Counted from the stretch's first letter, positions 37,406 to 48,100 are shown. The stretch is 64,000 nucleotides of DNA from Asparagopsis taxiformis (GCA_030407315.1 JALQPE010000216.1:62001-126000), one strand, 5' to 3'. The notes: generated from the letters alone by a model not told the origin. Program-made: numbers and translations.

Positions 37406-38881
37406 ATGGATGTCTTCGGCTCAATCGACGTCACCCCGAGAACATCCTTCAATACCTTTCGAATTCAGAATGAAGCTCTCAATACTATAGTTACATCTCT
37501 GCTCACCTTCCTTATCCTTGTCAACCTGGGCAGTATTGTGACCAAACTGGTCAACCGAACGGTGAAGAGCGAATTTCGCTACTCATCCTGGCTGCGAGCA
37601 TTTATATTTGCAAACAGCAACGACCCTAATCGGCTTGTGTCATGGGTTTTCCATCGATATGCTTTCCGCGACCCGTCATGGAGTCGCCATGAACAAAAGC
37701 TTCGTCTGGAGCGTCTTGCATTTCCATTACTCGCTCGGGGTGTCATTTTTGTCGCCTCTATCATCTCCATCGCCATCTCTATTCCCATTGAACAGGTGCG
37801 TACCGACTGCAGCGATGGTGATTATCGAGTGCTTTTGAACTCATCCAGGGCGGTGCAGCCAGTGCCGGCGCCGAGCACTTTGTGCGAGGAAGGAGAGCTC
37901 AGGTCTAATTTCGGCGAGGTGCAATGGGCACTGTCGTTTTGCAGCTGTACCGCTGAACCGTCGTTCTTCAGGTCTTCGGAGGATGGGACGTCGCTCGTGG
38001 TTGTCGGCTATGACCTACCTTCAGCGAGTGTTATTCTTGCGGTGGTGACTCGCCGAAGTCTCACTGGCTTTACGTACTATGTAGAATGGCGAGATGGGAA
38101 AAGGGACCCATACCGCAGTGACATTACGTCGTCTATTTCATTGAACGATCATGTGGATCTGGCAGTGAACGCACTCAAGATAAACGAGCCATCATGCCTG
38201 GAGAATGGCAAGCGTGATCAAGAAAACGATACCATGTATGTGGAACTAACATGTGAATTAGACCCGCCCCGTGCACGCAAGCAAATCGAAGGGGCATTGA
38301 GAGGCGCAATCTACATGCAGAAAGTTCCAACAATTCAAGAGAGGATTGCTTCGGGTTCTTCGTTCAACTTTACGAGGCGAAGGGTATGTCCCATCGAGTT
38401 GAATGTGTCGGAGCCATTGTTGAATTTACTACCACTGATTCTAGTATTGGCCGTTCTATTTGCTCTGAATGTTGCGGTTGGAGTGACGATTGGCGACTCT
38501 GGGCACGCGTTGGATGCGGCGTTTCATTTAATCAAGGAAGCAATAGGTGATGACTGCACATCGAATCCACTTGAGGAGTCACAGGGCGTGGCGGTACCGG
38601 AGGTGTTGGGCCTGCAGAAGTGCATAAGGGGAGACATGGGTCATGTCGGGTTTCTGAGCAAGCCGGGCGATGTATTTGTGGAGGACTTTGATCACGGAAT
38701 GATTGTGTGTAATGACATGGGTGGGAATCCGTCAGAGTTGCGATTTGCCGAGGCGAATGTAGCGGATGTGCCGGATGTAGCGGATGTACCAGCTGGCAAT
38801 GTGAGCGCGGAGGAGAGTAGTGATGAGGAAAACGATAATTATAACAATACGGGCTTGAATTCAAATGGCGCGCAAGTTTAA
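37406..38881 (+). CDS. Hypothetical membrane protein with three hydrophobic segments
   Basis: A 491-residue protein that I do not recognise. The frame is open to 37364 but there it is TTG; the first ATG is 37406. Hydrophobic segments lie at about 25-45 (TIVTSLLTFLILVNLGSIV), 110-128 (GVIFVASIISIAISIPI) and 355-380 (LLNLLPLILVLAVLFALNVAV). They enclose a roughly 225-residue region with paired Cys (FCSC, CEL, VCPIEL) and possible N-glycosylation sites (NDT, NFT), so it probably faces the lumen or outside. The C-terminal 110 residues are acidic and probably cytosolic. They end in a short repeat of ADVPDVADVPAG type and a Glu/Asp/Asn-rich tail. Location in plasma membrane or endomembranes is inference. 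Confidence 0.75.
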   Translation: MDVFGSIDVTPRTSFNTFRIQNEALNTIVTSLLTFLILVNLGSIVTKLVNRTVKSEFRYSSWLRAFIFANSNDPNRLVSWVFHRYAFRDPSWSRHEQKLRLERLAFPLLARGVIFVASIISIAISIPIEQVRTDCSDGDYRVLLNSSRAVQPVPAPSTLCEEGELRSNFGEVQWALSFCSCTAEPSFFRSSEDGTSLVVVGYDLPSASVILAVVTRRSLTGFTYYVEWRDGKRDPYRSDITSSISLNDHVDLAVNALKINEPSCLENGKRDQENDTMYVELTCELDPPRARKQIEGALRGAIYMQKVPTIQERIASGSSFNFTRRRVCPIELNVSEPLLNLLPLILVLAVLFALNVAVGVTIGDSGHALDAAFHLIKEAIGDDCTSNPLEESQGVAVPEVLGLQKCIRGDMGHVGFLSKPGDVFVEDFDHGMIVCNDMGGNPSELRFAEANVADVPDVADVPAGNVSAEESSDEENDNYNNTGLNSNGAQV

Positions 38882-39241
38882 AGTGTAATGATGCGTTGAG
38901 AGTTTGTTGATTCCATGACGTGAGGGAGCGGCATTAAAAAATTGTGAAAAACAAAAAATCTACCGAGCCACCCACAACATGTCCGTTGTCGGGCCTTTGG
39001 CAGCAAGTTCACTCCTGTCGTCGCCCACAAAATTGTTCTCGCGCGCTGGACAGCCGGAGCCGAGCAGAACATAGCTCAGCACCGGACGTGTTGCTGGTTT
39101 CAGCCGCTGATTACCTGGCCACCCTGCACTCAACCACTCAGTCAATCAGCCAGCCACCCATCCAACTACCTTTAAACAACACAGCTAAACTGCCAGCGTA
39201 CGCCGCCGTTCCGAGCCTTGTGTGCTAACTCTCAACCCTCC

Positions 39242-40138
39242 ATGGTCCGTGTCGGAGCATACGAACTGGGCGCAACGCTCGGACGCGGCAACTACGGCCT
39301 CGTCAAACTGGCCGTTAATCGCGACACAGGAGAAAGCTTTGCCGTCAAAATTGTTAAAAAAGAAGTGCTGGAGGACTCGGCAACAGCCAGTGTGGACATC
39401 AAGCGTGAAATCGCCATCATGAAAGCACTCGACCACAACAACATTGTATCGCTCAACGATGTGCTCTATTCGCCCAAACGCGTCTTCATGGTTATGGAGC
39501 TCGTCAGCGGTGGTGAACTCTTCGAAAGCATTGTCAAGAACGGCCGGCAGGACGAAGACACCGCTCGTCGCTATTTCCATCAGTTAATTGATGCTGTACA
39601 TTATTGCCATCATCGCGGCGTATATCATCGCGACCTCAAGCCGGAGAATTTACTGCTCGGCGAAAATGGCGAATTGAAAATAACTGACTTTGGTTTCAGC
39701 GCCATGAAGGACTATGGCGCGCATCTGCTGCACACCAATTGTGGCTCGCCGCACTACTGCGCGCCAGAGGTGTGGAACAGCACCCAGGACGGCTATGATG
39801 GGCGTAAAAACGACGCATGGAGTTGCGGCATCATTCTGTTTGTGATGCTTTCGGGCAAGCAACCCTTCTTCGACGATGATGAGGATGCACTGTTGGATAA
39901 GGTCAACGAGGGTGTGGTGGACTATCCCGACCATCTGTCTGCCGGCGCTAAGGATTTGATTCAAAAGCTGTTGCAAAAAGACCCGAAAAAGAGATACTCG
40001 TTGTCCAAAGTGAAGAGACACCCATGGTTTGCAGTTGACTACGATGCTGAGAAGGACGTGTTGTTGCGACAGCAGAACTCGAGACGAGAGCGAGTTAAAC
40101 ATCGCGACAAGGCGGCTACAACTAATTATGCGTCATAG
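39242..40138 (+). CDS. SnRK/CIPK-like serine/threonine kinase, kinase domain only
   Basis: A 298-residue protein kinase of the CAMK/SnRK group. The frame is open to 39218 (TTG); the ATG at 39242 (MVRVGAYELG) fits the family start. It has all key residues: glycine loop LGRGNYGLVKLAV, catalytic-pair Lys in FAVKIVKKEVL, Glu in REIAIMKAL, HRDLKPENLLL, DFGFSAM, and activation segment NCGSPHYCAPEVW with a Ser in place of the Thr common there. Lobe motifs such as DAWSCGIILFVMLSGKQPF are closest to plant CIPK and AMPK relatives. The domain ends about residue 265 (VKRHPWF), leaving only a 30-residue basic tail. There is no NAF, UBA or KA1 region, so control by calcineurin-B-like or AMPK-type regulators is not evident. 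It is likely cytosolic or nuclear. Confidence 0.92.
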   Translation: MVRVGAYELGATLGRGNYGLVKLAVNRDTGESFAVKIVKKEVLEDSATASVDIKREIAIMKALDHNNIVSLNDVLYSPKRVFMVMELVSGGELFESIVKNGRQDEDTARRYFHQLIDAVHYCHHRGVYHRDLKPENLLLGENGELKITDFGFSAMKDYGAHLLHTNCGSPHYCAPEVWNSTQDGYDGRKNDAWSCGIILFVMLSGKQPFFDDDEDALLDKVNEGVVDYPDHLSAGAKDLIQKLLQKDPKKRYSLSKVKRHPWFAVDYDAEKDVLLRQQNSRRERVKHRDKAATTNYAS

Positions 40139-40558
40139 TTTAGAGTGATTAAATTTTACTTGACAATTGTTCATTTTCCATTGGCCAAGCTACCGCTTGC
40201 AGGACCATTACTGTAAGCAAGTGGACCACACAAAGCAGCAAAATGTGAAGAGTGGACTCGACGGCGTGGGCACAAAAGGGTGTCTCGGGGGCTAAAAAAC
40301 GCGCAGTCCAGCCCCGCATTTCCCTGTCGACAACGGCCAGTCGCGGCTCTGAAACCACACCATTCGTCCGCATTCGCATGACGCTGCCTCTGCCCGTGCT
40401 GTGGAGAGCGCAACAGCGCCTGCAGATCTATTCGCGTCTTCCCCACCACCGCTTGATCCGTCTGCTCCTTCACTCCTTCCCAACCCATATCCCTCCATCG
40501 ACCCCAGCCCCATCCTGCCGAGGTCACCAAACTTGCAGCCGTCAATCAAAACATCGTC

Positions 40559-43500
40559 ATGAAAAGAAGCTATCACACAAACAGAAACCGAAACTCGTCT
40601 CATAATCGCACCGCCTCCGTCTCCGTTCCCAAGGCCCCACTTCCATTTATCCTTCCCTCTCTTCGACAGGAGGCAGGCGGCAACGGAGCTGGTGGAGGTA
40701 TTGCTGGTGCCGGTGCAAATTGGGCTTCTCCACGTCCAGATTCAGACCCCGTTTCACAAGATGCATCTGAAACTGCTGCTAAAACAGATGTAGACCACGC
40801 CCCCCCGCGAGCATGGGGTTCAACTGCCACTACCCTCCGCCTTGCACGCCCCACTCCAGATTTCCCAGAGCTCAACGTACCTGCGCGTAAACCCCCACTT
40901 GACAATCGTCAGCAAAAGCTCTTTGACGATGTTCGCAAACCTCGTAATGAAAACACCCCCGATCCCGCCCTGCCAGTTCCTGAGACCACCTCCTCCGTTA
41001 CTAACACTAGCGCTGCCACAACCACAACCTCCATAGTTCAAGACGTTGATGAAGATGACTGGGCAGAAGATGATGAAAAGATGGACTTTTCAGACCCTCC
41101 TGCTTTCCCTGAACTCAACATTACTGAACCACCACCTTCCACTACTCCGCCCCCAGCCCAACCTCCTCCACGACCGATACCCCGCGCCCGACAGACTCTG
41201 CCCCCACCTCCAATACACAGGGCTCAGACAGCTCGAACGAGTGATCATGATCCCAGGTCAAACGATGTTCGTGCTAATATTCCAACTTACCGTCCAATGC
41301 GACAACATGACCATCGAGCCCCAGATCATCAGCCGCCACGTCAACAGGAAAAGGTCAATTCTCGAGTCTCTATTGACTTGAAGGCCATTGAGGAACAGAA
41401 GAATATTATGAAGACAAAAGCTGAGTTGGCACAGGAGGCCAGACGACTAGCCGAGGATGAGCGCATTCGGGCCCAACGCGAGCGTGCCGAAAAGAAGCTG
41501 CGCGAACTCGAAGCACGCCTCGGTGTCAATAAATCAACTCAGCCATCAGCTAATGACTCGAACATAAGTGTACAGGAGTCAACTGCTGGGCCTGCCACCA
41601 GTATCATTCCTACTGCACCACCACAGGACAAGACCAGTTCCGTTGATAAGCCTCATGAGATGGCTTCATCTGCACCTCGTGCAGTGCTGCGAAGACCGCG
41701 TGAAGAACAGACAACGCCGAGTCCATCTCCTCTTCGCAATTCGGTCGACGATACTGCAAAGCCAAAAGGACCAAATTTGCACCGAGATAACACATCTCGT
41801 CGTATCAGAAATCGTCCAGTGGTGCATGATTCAAAAGGTGGCGTTGATGCGTATGGGGAAAGCGCCAGAAGTCGAAGGTCTTCATACCATTGGCAAGATG
41901 ATGACGGTCCAGCACAGAATGAAACACGAGAACAGTGGCTTGAGCGTCGACGAAAGAAGACGGAATCGCGAGATGCTGTTCGATCTATTATTGATTTAGT
42001 CATACATCGTGCAGTGGGCGGTACAAAGCCTGGGTCTCGGCGAGGCAATCGGAGGGGTGGATCACATAACAGCTTGCACTCGACCAAGCGCGAGTATGTC
42101 AAACGTGATGCCACGACAGAAGGGAAACCTTACGCGAAGCCAGCTCCAAAGCCAATCATTGCACAACCTCTGAAACAAGAACCATCCATGCCATTTCCTG
42201 CTAGGCGTGATGAGAGTCAAGTCGTTCAAGGTAGTTCTAGCAAATCCGAACATTCCGTTGGTCCGAGTCCTGATGCCAAATCCCCTGAACAATTACCTCA
42301 GAAACAGAATATACCTCAGCCGAGAATTGTCCCACAACCGTTTCGTCCTGCGCCGTGGGCTCCAAAACCAAACAGTGTACCTGTGGTACCAGTTCCGTCT
42401 GTGATGCCAGAGTTTGGTCCTAAACCCGGGGAGCTGCCAGAGCATGGTCCCAAACAGCAATCACCATCGGAGCCTGAGCGTATCCCTGAAGTCGCACAGG
42501 TGTCTCCCACAGTGCGTCTAGATGAACCAGCATCTGTCACTATTGCTCCTACCCTTGGAGGGAATGTCCGAGTACTAATGAACCCTAACACAAGGAGGGA
42601 AGGCTCATCTGGAAAAGGGAGACCAAATAGTAACACTGTCATTGGCACGTACCCAGGAACAAATCAAAGATCACAGCAAGGGGAGAACCAAAACATGAAC
42701 CGTAGACGAAATGGGAGACCACCATTGGCAAGGCGCGAAAAGAAGGAAGTACCGAAGAAATCTTCAGGTCATGAAATTCGTCGGTCGGCGCGAAATACCC
42801 AACATTCCGAAGAGAATCTGCGAAGTGACAGGAATACGAATTCTCCAGCTTCCATCCCTAATGATGATCAAGGTGAGGAATCTGCAGCATGGTCTGCAAA
42901 CAACCGACCCACCCCACCTACCTCTTTTGATGAAATTTCGAGAGCTTTCTGGAATCAACCTACTTCTTTTGCGACGGCAGGGGCTCCACTGATTCCATCA
43001 GTACCTGTTGTGCCTGTGATCACATCCTCAAATCAGAGGGGTTCGTCATCTTCATCGTTTGAAACCAAGCGTGAGACGTGGTCAAGTGATGCATGGCAGA
43101 ACCAGGCTACACCCTCACCTGAGGTTGCCCAAGGCTGGTGGCCTCCCTCCAACGGATCTCATAAGAAAGCCGAAGAGAATGGAGAGCGTAAACCTGGGAA
43201 ATCTAGAGATCCCAATTACTTTGGTCCGCGACAGACTGGTTCCGAAACAGACAAGAAGCGCGCCACATCTAGAAATTCGGGGCGAGGAGCTCCCAGCGCT
43301 TCAGGAGAGAATATGCCAGATCGTAATCAAGAAGTTTTCAATCGAGGTCAGCGAAGGTCTTCCAAGCTAGTACGAAGAGGGAGAAAGACAGAAAGACAGG
43401 ACAGGGAGAGAAATACAATGGTGCCGAACGGTGAAGTCACTGAGGAAAGTGCAGATTCAACTACATATAAGGACGAAGGAAAGAAAGGTAGTGACCGGGA

Positions 43501-44485
43501 ATACAGCGCGAGAAGAGGCAGAGCTCCCAGGCCAAGGTCGAACTTTGGACCGGGAAGGAAGCCGAAAACAGGGCCACCATCGCGCAGAGAAGACGTCTCT
43601 GTTGCAGATGAAAACGATTCTGTAACACCTGAACGAAATAACAGCGAGCAAGCACCAGGAATTTCTTCCTCTCAACAGCCGAATGGAGTGGTGGGGGAGA
43701 AGCCCCCAGTTGTTCTTCCACGTCGTGAAGATTCTGTTCCACGATCACGGAATAGACGAATCAACACACGATCGAAGAGGAGAGAGGGAAGAACGAAGGA
43801 AAACTTGACTCGTGCAGACGAGAAGACATCCTTTCATGTAGCTGGGGACCTCCCTAAACAAGTCATCAGAACTGATGGCCAGAGAGAGTTGAACTCGATA
43901 GAATCGCAATCGAATACAGAGATTGTAGTGGCAAAGTCGAAGGAAAATGTTGCAGATGTGGAAGGAAACCTTTCTGTAATTCCTTCTCAGGCATTCAATA
44001 ATCGTACAGTTGAGGGAGGTCCTAAACCGGTAGTGCCAGACACAACAGATGTACCCCAAAGACCGGAAAGAAACTCAGAACAGAACACAGAAAGCGGTGA
44101 TGCTTCGCATAATGTCAGTAGTTCGGACAAAACGCACGACACCGCACGTTCTATAGATCTGGGTAGATCTGCCGTCGAGCAGAGTGCTTCACCCCGCGGA
44201 ATTGCTACTGGAGGGAATCCGCCTGTACATCCGAATGAAAGGCGGTCAGATGGGACAGGGGTTCCATTCAGAGACCGAGGTGGTCGTCGTGGGCGTGGAG
44301 GTCGTGGGCGAGGATGGCGTGGTGGACGAGGAGGTCGGGGTGGGCGTGGTGGACGAGGCGGTCGCGGCAGGGGTCGTGGAGGAGCAGGTCATCCTAATAC
44401 GGAAAGTGTCAGCACTCCGAGAAATGCAAGCTCATCCGCGAATCCTATCGTCGCAAAGACTGTCACCAGCAATGCCCCATCGTAG
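40559..44485 (+). CDS. PRRC2/BAT2-like disordered RNA-associated protein with RGG tail
   Basis: A 1308-residue protein, mostly disordered (Pro, Ser, Arg, Asn, Glu). The N-terminus resembles the BAT2_N region of animal PRRC2 and plant MOS1 proteins: LPSLRQEAGGNG, then ANWASPRPDS, then PRAWGS. A further block, DDWAEDDEKMDFSDPP, is of the acidic DDEKMxFSD type seen in PRRC2. A charged helix at about 275-325 (KAELAQEARRLAEDERIRAQ) follows. The C-terminal 50 residues before the last tail are a dense RGG array (44265-44390) typical of RNA binding and arginine methylation. Animal relatives act in translation and stress granules; plant MOS1 in gene regulation. It is most likely a ribonucleoprotein factor. 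The family call is motif-based and not certain. Confidence 0.6.
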   Translation: MKRSYHTNRNRNSSHNRTASVSVPKAPLPFILPSLRQEAGGNGAGGGIAGAGANWASPRPDSDPVSQDASETAAKTDVDHAPPRAWGSTATTLRLARPTPDFPELNVPARKPPLDNRQQKLFDDVRKPRNENTPDPALPVPETTSSVTNTSAATTTTSIVQDVDEDDWAEDDEKMDFSDPPAFPELNITEPPPSTTPPPAQPPPRPIPRARQTLPPPPIHRAQTARTSDHDPRSNDVRANIPTYRPMRQHDHRAPDHQPPRQQEKVNSRVSIDLKAIEEQKNIMKTKAELAQEARRLAEDERIRAQRERAEKKLRELEARLGVNKSTQPSANDSNISVQESTAGPATSIIPTAPPQDKTSSVDKPHEMASSAPRAVLRRPREEQTTPSPSPLRNSVDDTAKPKGPNLHRDNTSRRIRNRPVVHDSKGGVDAYGESARSRRSSYHWQDDDGPAQNETREQWLERRRKKTESRDAVRSIIDLVIHRAVGGTKPGSRRGNRRGGSHNSLHSTKREYVKRDATTEGKPYAKPAPKPIIAQPLKQEPSMPFPARRDESQVVQGSSSKSEHSVGPSPDAKSPEQLPQKQNIPQPRIVPQPFRPAPWAPKPNSVPVVPVPSVMPEFGPKPGELPEHGPKQQSPSEPERIPEVAQVSPTVRLDEPASVTIAPTLGGNVRVLMNPNTRREGSSGKGRPNSNTVIGTYPGTNQRSQQGENQNMNRRRNGRPPLARREKKEVPKKSSGHEIRRSARNTQHSEENLRSDRNTNSPASIPNDDQGEESAAWSANNRPTPPTSFDEISRAFWNQPTSFATAGAPLIPSVPVVPVITSSNQRGSSSSSFETKRETWSSDAWQNQATPSPEVAQGWWPPSNGSHKKAEENGERKPGKSRDPNYFGPRQTGSETDKKRATSRNSGRGAPSASGENMPDRNQEVFNRGQRRSSKLVRRGRKTERQDRERNTMVPNGEVTEESADSTTYKDEGKKGSDREYSARRGRAPRPRSNFGPGRKPKTGPPSRREDVSVADENDSVTPERNNSEQAPGISSSQQPNGVVGEKPPVVLPRREDSVPRSRNRRINTRSKRREGRTKENLTRADEKTSFHVAGDLPKQVIRTDGQRELNSIESQSNTEIVVAKSKENVADVEGNLSVIPSQAFNNRTVEGGPKPVVPDTTDVPQRPERNSEQNTESGDASHNVSSSDKTHDTARSIDLGRSAVEQSASPRGIATGGNPPVHPNERRSDGTGVPFRDRGGRRGRGGRGRGWRGGRGGRGGRGGRGGRGRGRGGAGHPNTESVSTPRNASSSANPIVAKTVTSNAPS

Positions 44486-45819
44486 CCATGACTTGGTTGA
44501 TAAGGACCATGCACGTCCGTCTGTAGCAGGTGGTAAAGCAGGCTCGAGAAGATGTCCACATCACCGTATCTGTTGTGCAATATCTGGTGAGAAGACGAGA
44601 TATTATTGAACGAAACACGAGAATCGATTCATCTCACGAAACCCGAGTCGTGTCAGAACAGCTTTTGTAATAGTTTATCGATTCAAGAACCATTTTTGAC
44701 GTCTGTTGGAACTGTTCACGTTTACTGTTCGGTGATCAGTACTTTGTCGTAACGTCCAACATTATCCCATTTTCCTCAACCCTCTTGCCCTTTGTTATTC
44801 TTGCAAGTGTTACAAATTCCTTCCTTGTAGGTGCCTGTATAGCCCATATAGCTGGGAGGAAACCGCTATTCCTTAAAAAACCCCATGTATCAATTATGTT
44901 TCTTTCCGCATGCACGAACAAACGCTGCTGGTTCTCTTGAACAAAGATTATATGGAGTGTTCCAGTATATGATCGGTCTCTTAAAATAGACGGAAGCTCC
45001 ATTTTGAATACACTCGTAACTATGCATGATGTCCGGAGTATTCAGATTCTTCTGCCTGTAAATGTGTATCGTGATATGCCGAGTTGGTGTACAGCATTTG
45101 AGGTCTCGAATAGTGGGAGATTCCATTTTGGCTCTTGACTCAGGTCTCATAATGGAATTTACCGAATGCCCTTGCAATCTTCCCTTTCTTTGATGCAAGG
45201 CATGGGAGGATTAGAGTGGTTTTCCGGTAGCAGAACTGTACTGGGGGTATCCGTCTCCCTATATCGTCTAATGAAGTGAGACATCTTCCATACTAACCTA
45301 CGAAAGTAAAATTGCTCCATTCGGTCTAGTATTCATCATTATTTTGTTCATTAGAAAAGCAATAGAGGCCAGTAACCTATTTCAGCCATCCAGTTAGACA
45401 ATCATCATCGAGGTATCAACAAGGAGCTATGGTGTCCAATCTATATGGGTATACTCGTTCAGTATTGAATCTTTCTGCTGGAGTGTGTCCTATCACTGTA
45501 GCTACAGATATCTACTGATGGGTAGCCCATACTAGTCTAGACTTCAGAGCGCGTGGTAGTTTAAGTTTACATAATTGGACCCTGTCTCATCGCGTCCTCT
45601 AGACATCATGACCTTGACTCAAACCCTGCACTCGCCAATCGCGCAGTACTACATTAAAATTTTCGCCCTATAGTATCAAAAGATTGAGACAGATACAAAA
45701 CTTCCCAGCAAGTTCAAAACCAAAAGCTCTACGATTTACGAGATAGGCTTACGCTGTATAAAACTCAAAACTCCCAATACTATCCCATCATCGGTGAGCT
45801 ACATGCGACAATTCTGCTT
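44486..45819. other. AT-rich spacer with overlapping doubtful ORFs
   Basis: 1.3 kb between the RGG gene and the stop of the ADP/ATP carrier. Two overlapping minus frames (44736-45002, with peptide RSYTGTLHIIFVQENQQR, and 44890-45198) could be pieces of a damaged gene, but neither has a recognisable domain. The region is richer in A and T than the flanking genes. Confidence 0.35.
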
Positions 45820-46875
45820 TTACAGTTTGGCGTCGATGATCTTCTTGAGCTCATCGTACATGACAAGCACAAGGGCACCTCCTGCACCACGAAGGACGTT
45901 AGAAAGCGCTCCCTTGAAGAACGCACCAGTTCCCTCATTGGCGGCGATCTTCCTCCAGGCGTCAAGAGTTCCATTGTACATCTTTTCCTTGCCACCAGAC
46001 TGCATCATCAGACGACGACGGACAGTGTCGAACGGATAGGAGATAATTCCGGAAGCTGCGGTAACAGTCTGTGCAACAGCCCACTTGGCGAGGACATTAG
46101 CCTTCTTCTCGTCCTCAAACAGAATACCCTTTGCAGTATCATAGAGACCGAAATAAGCACCACGATACACAATAATACCCTGGACAGAGACACCGAAGCC
46201 CTGGTAGAGAGCCAGAGGACCACCACGGGTGGCAACCTTCCTGAGACAATCAATCAAGCCAGTAAACTCACGGCCGGAACCCTTACCGACATCAGCGGCA
46301 AGACGCGTCCTAGCGAAATCAAGCGGGTAAACAATTAGGAGAGAGCAGGCACCAGCAAGACCACCTGATGCCAGATTGGCCATGAAGAACTTGCCAAACT
46401 GCTTTTTGGGATCGTATTTGGGGAATTGCTTCTTGATGTTATCCTTGAAAGCAAAATTGAATGCCTGGGTGGGGAAGTAACGGACAACATTTGCCAAATT
46501 ACCACGCCAGAATGAAGCAACGCCCTGCTCTCTAGCGACACGCGTGAAGCAGTTGACAATACCGGTGTAGCGCGGGACTTCACCAGACTTGATGAGCGGA
46601 TTGGCATCCTGGGTTTGGAGCAGGAGCTTTACGCGCTCAATGGGGGCGACGATCGTCTTGGAGATACCACCGGCGGTACCACCGGCGGCGAGATCGGCGA
46701 AGAATTTCTTCGCATCAAACTCCTTCTCCTTGGAGGCAGCGGCGAGGACTCTCGGCGCGGCGCTCGATTGCTGCGAGGCATCGGCAACCGCGGCGTAGCG
46801 GGCGGCGAGAGCATTATACGCCGGTGCGGAGAGGGCGCCGCCTAGACCGGCACTAGTCCAGATATTGGCGACCAT
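45820..46875 (-). CDS. Mitochondrial ADP/ATP translocase
   Basis: A 351-residue mitochondrial carrier that exchanges ADP and ATP across the inner membrane. Three carrier repeats are visible, each with the PxDxxRxR-type motif: [10 protein letters not shown] in repeat 1, [10 protein letters not shown] in repeat 2 and [12 protein letters not shown] in repeat 3. The ADP/ATP-carrier signature, normally RRRMMM, reads RRRLMM. Other hallmarks: [46 protein letters not shown] and [20 protein letters not shown]. The N-terminal 50 residues before the first helix, rich in Ala and Ser, exceed animal and yeast carriers and resemble the extension of plant carriers. The ATG at 46875 is the first in frame. It diverges from the eL13 gene across 595 bp. 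Confidence 0.95.
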   Translation of the reverse strand: MVANIWTSAGLGGALSAPAYNALAARYAAVADASQQSSAAPRVLAAASKEKEFDAKKFFADLAAGGTAGGISKTIVAPIERVKLLLQTQDANPLIKSGEVPRYTGIVNCFTRVAREQGVASFWRGNLANVVRYFPTQAFNFAFKDNIKKQFPKYDPKKQFGKFFMANLASGGLAGACSLLIVYPLDFARTRLAADVGKGSGREFTGLIDCLRKVATRGGPLALYQGFGVSVQGIIVYRGAYFGLYDTAKGILFEDEKKANVLAKWAVAQTVTAASGIISYPFDTVRRRLMMQSGGKEKMYNGTLDAWRKIAANEGTGAFFKGALSNVLRGAGGALVLVMYDELKKIIDAKL

Positions 46876-47470
46876 GATGGGATAGCGGGGATAAGTGGGG
46901 TACGCGTCCTAATGATGCGCGGAGAGATGCTGGCGATAAGTAGCAGAGCGATCGCACGGTGTGTGTCGAATTGCAGCGCCGATCGGTGTCAATGGCGAGT
47001 ATTGAGCGCGTTTGAGCGGGTGACTGCGCCACTCATTGCGCTCAGATACCATTGCGGCCGTATTGGATGGATAGATGAAATTGATTGGCTCACGACTTTT
47101 TCCCATATGTCTAATTTATATTAAAATTTTCTATTTTTTCCGGTAACCGGCGCCGTCGGTTTTAATCCTCAATTTCTTTATCAGCCACCACGACTTACAC
47201 TGAGCATTACAGTGTGACCAATGACAGCAAGACTACTTGGCATCCAATGTTTTCTGGATCATACATCCAATTGTTCCAAGAATGGATTTACATCTAAAAT
47301 CCTATCATACCATCGTTCAACGTGTTGGGGTCCGCCGTTCGTCGACGCCAAAATTTTTGTTATTGATCAATTAACTCTGGTCCGAGCGCTACCTTACCGC
47401 AGTCTGCTCTATCCCCGGTAACTGACCGTGGTGAAAGTGGTGCATCGTCCACAGTGCAAGTGCCGTCACA
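46876..47470. other. Divergent promoter of ADP/ATP carrier and eL13 genes
   Basis: 595 bp between divergent starts of two highly expressed housekeeping genes. A TATA-like AT run (about 47110-47140) lies about midway. No coding frame of note. Confidence 0.4.
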
Positions 47471-48100
47471 ATGAAGCACAACAATGAGATCCCGAATAAC
47501 CATTTCCGCAAGGAATGGCAGATGCGCATTCGCACCTGGTTCAACCAGCCGATGCGCAAGCGCCGTCGTCGCACAGCTCGTGTCGCCAAGGCTGCCAAGA
47601 TAGCGCCGCGTCCAATTGACGGCCCGCTCCGCCCCATCGTGCGATGCCCCACCAACAAATACAACATGTACGTGCGCTTGGGCCGTGGATTCTCCCTCGA
47701 GGAGCTCAAGGAGGCTGGTATTCCGGCGCGATTTGCACCGACGATTGGAATCGCTGTCGATCCGCGACGAAAGAACCGTTCCGTTGACGCTATGCAAGAT
47801 AACGTACAGCGATTGAAGGAATACCAATCGAAGCTACTCCTATTCCCCAAAAATCCGTCCAAACCGCAATCTGGTGATGCCACTAAGGAGGATCTTGCCA
47901 TGGCCGCCCAGCTGTCTACGCCGCTCATGCCGATCGTCAAAAAGACTATGGAGATCGAGGTGCGTCCGATCACGGCTGAGGACAAGGCCAAACAGGCTTA
48001 CAGGAGTCTGCGAATTGAGCGGACCAACAAGAAACACCATGGTAGGCGCGAGAAACGAGCAGCAGAGAAGGCTGCTGAGGGTGATGAGAAGAAGAAGTAA
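47471..48100 (+). CDS. RPL13: 60S ribosomal protein eL13
   Basis: A 209-residue protein of the large cytosolic ribosomal subunit. It has the eL13 start (KHNNEIPNNHFRKEWQMRI), the basic stretch KRRRRTARVAKAAKIAPRP, RPIVRCPTNKYNMYVRLGRG, FSLEELKEAGIPARFAPTIG and IAVDPRRKNRS, and a Lys-rich end. Length agrees with plant and animal eL13 (about 205-211). No intron is visible, unlike uL14 in this window. The start is the first ATG and matches the family. It is convergent with the SARNP-like gene, the stops lying 112 bp apart. Confidence 0.97.
   Translation: MKHNNEIPNNHFRKEWQMRIRTWFNQPMRKRRRRTARVAKAAKIAPRPIDGPLRPIVRCPTNKYNMYVRLGRGFSLEELKEAGIPARFAPTIGIAVDPRRKNRSVDAMQDNVQRLKEYQSKLLLFPKNPSKPQSGDATKEDLAMAAQLSTPLMPIVKKTMEIEVRPITAEDKAKQAYRSLRIERTNKKHHGRREKRAAEKAAEGDEKKK

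Noticed and set aside
36951..37406. 151-codon plus-strand frame
   Set aside because: It starts at GTG, has no recognisable domain and runs into the start of the membrane-protein gene.
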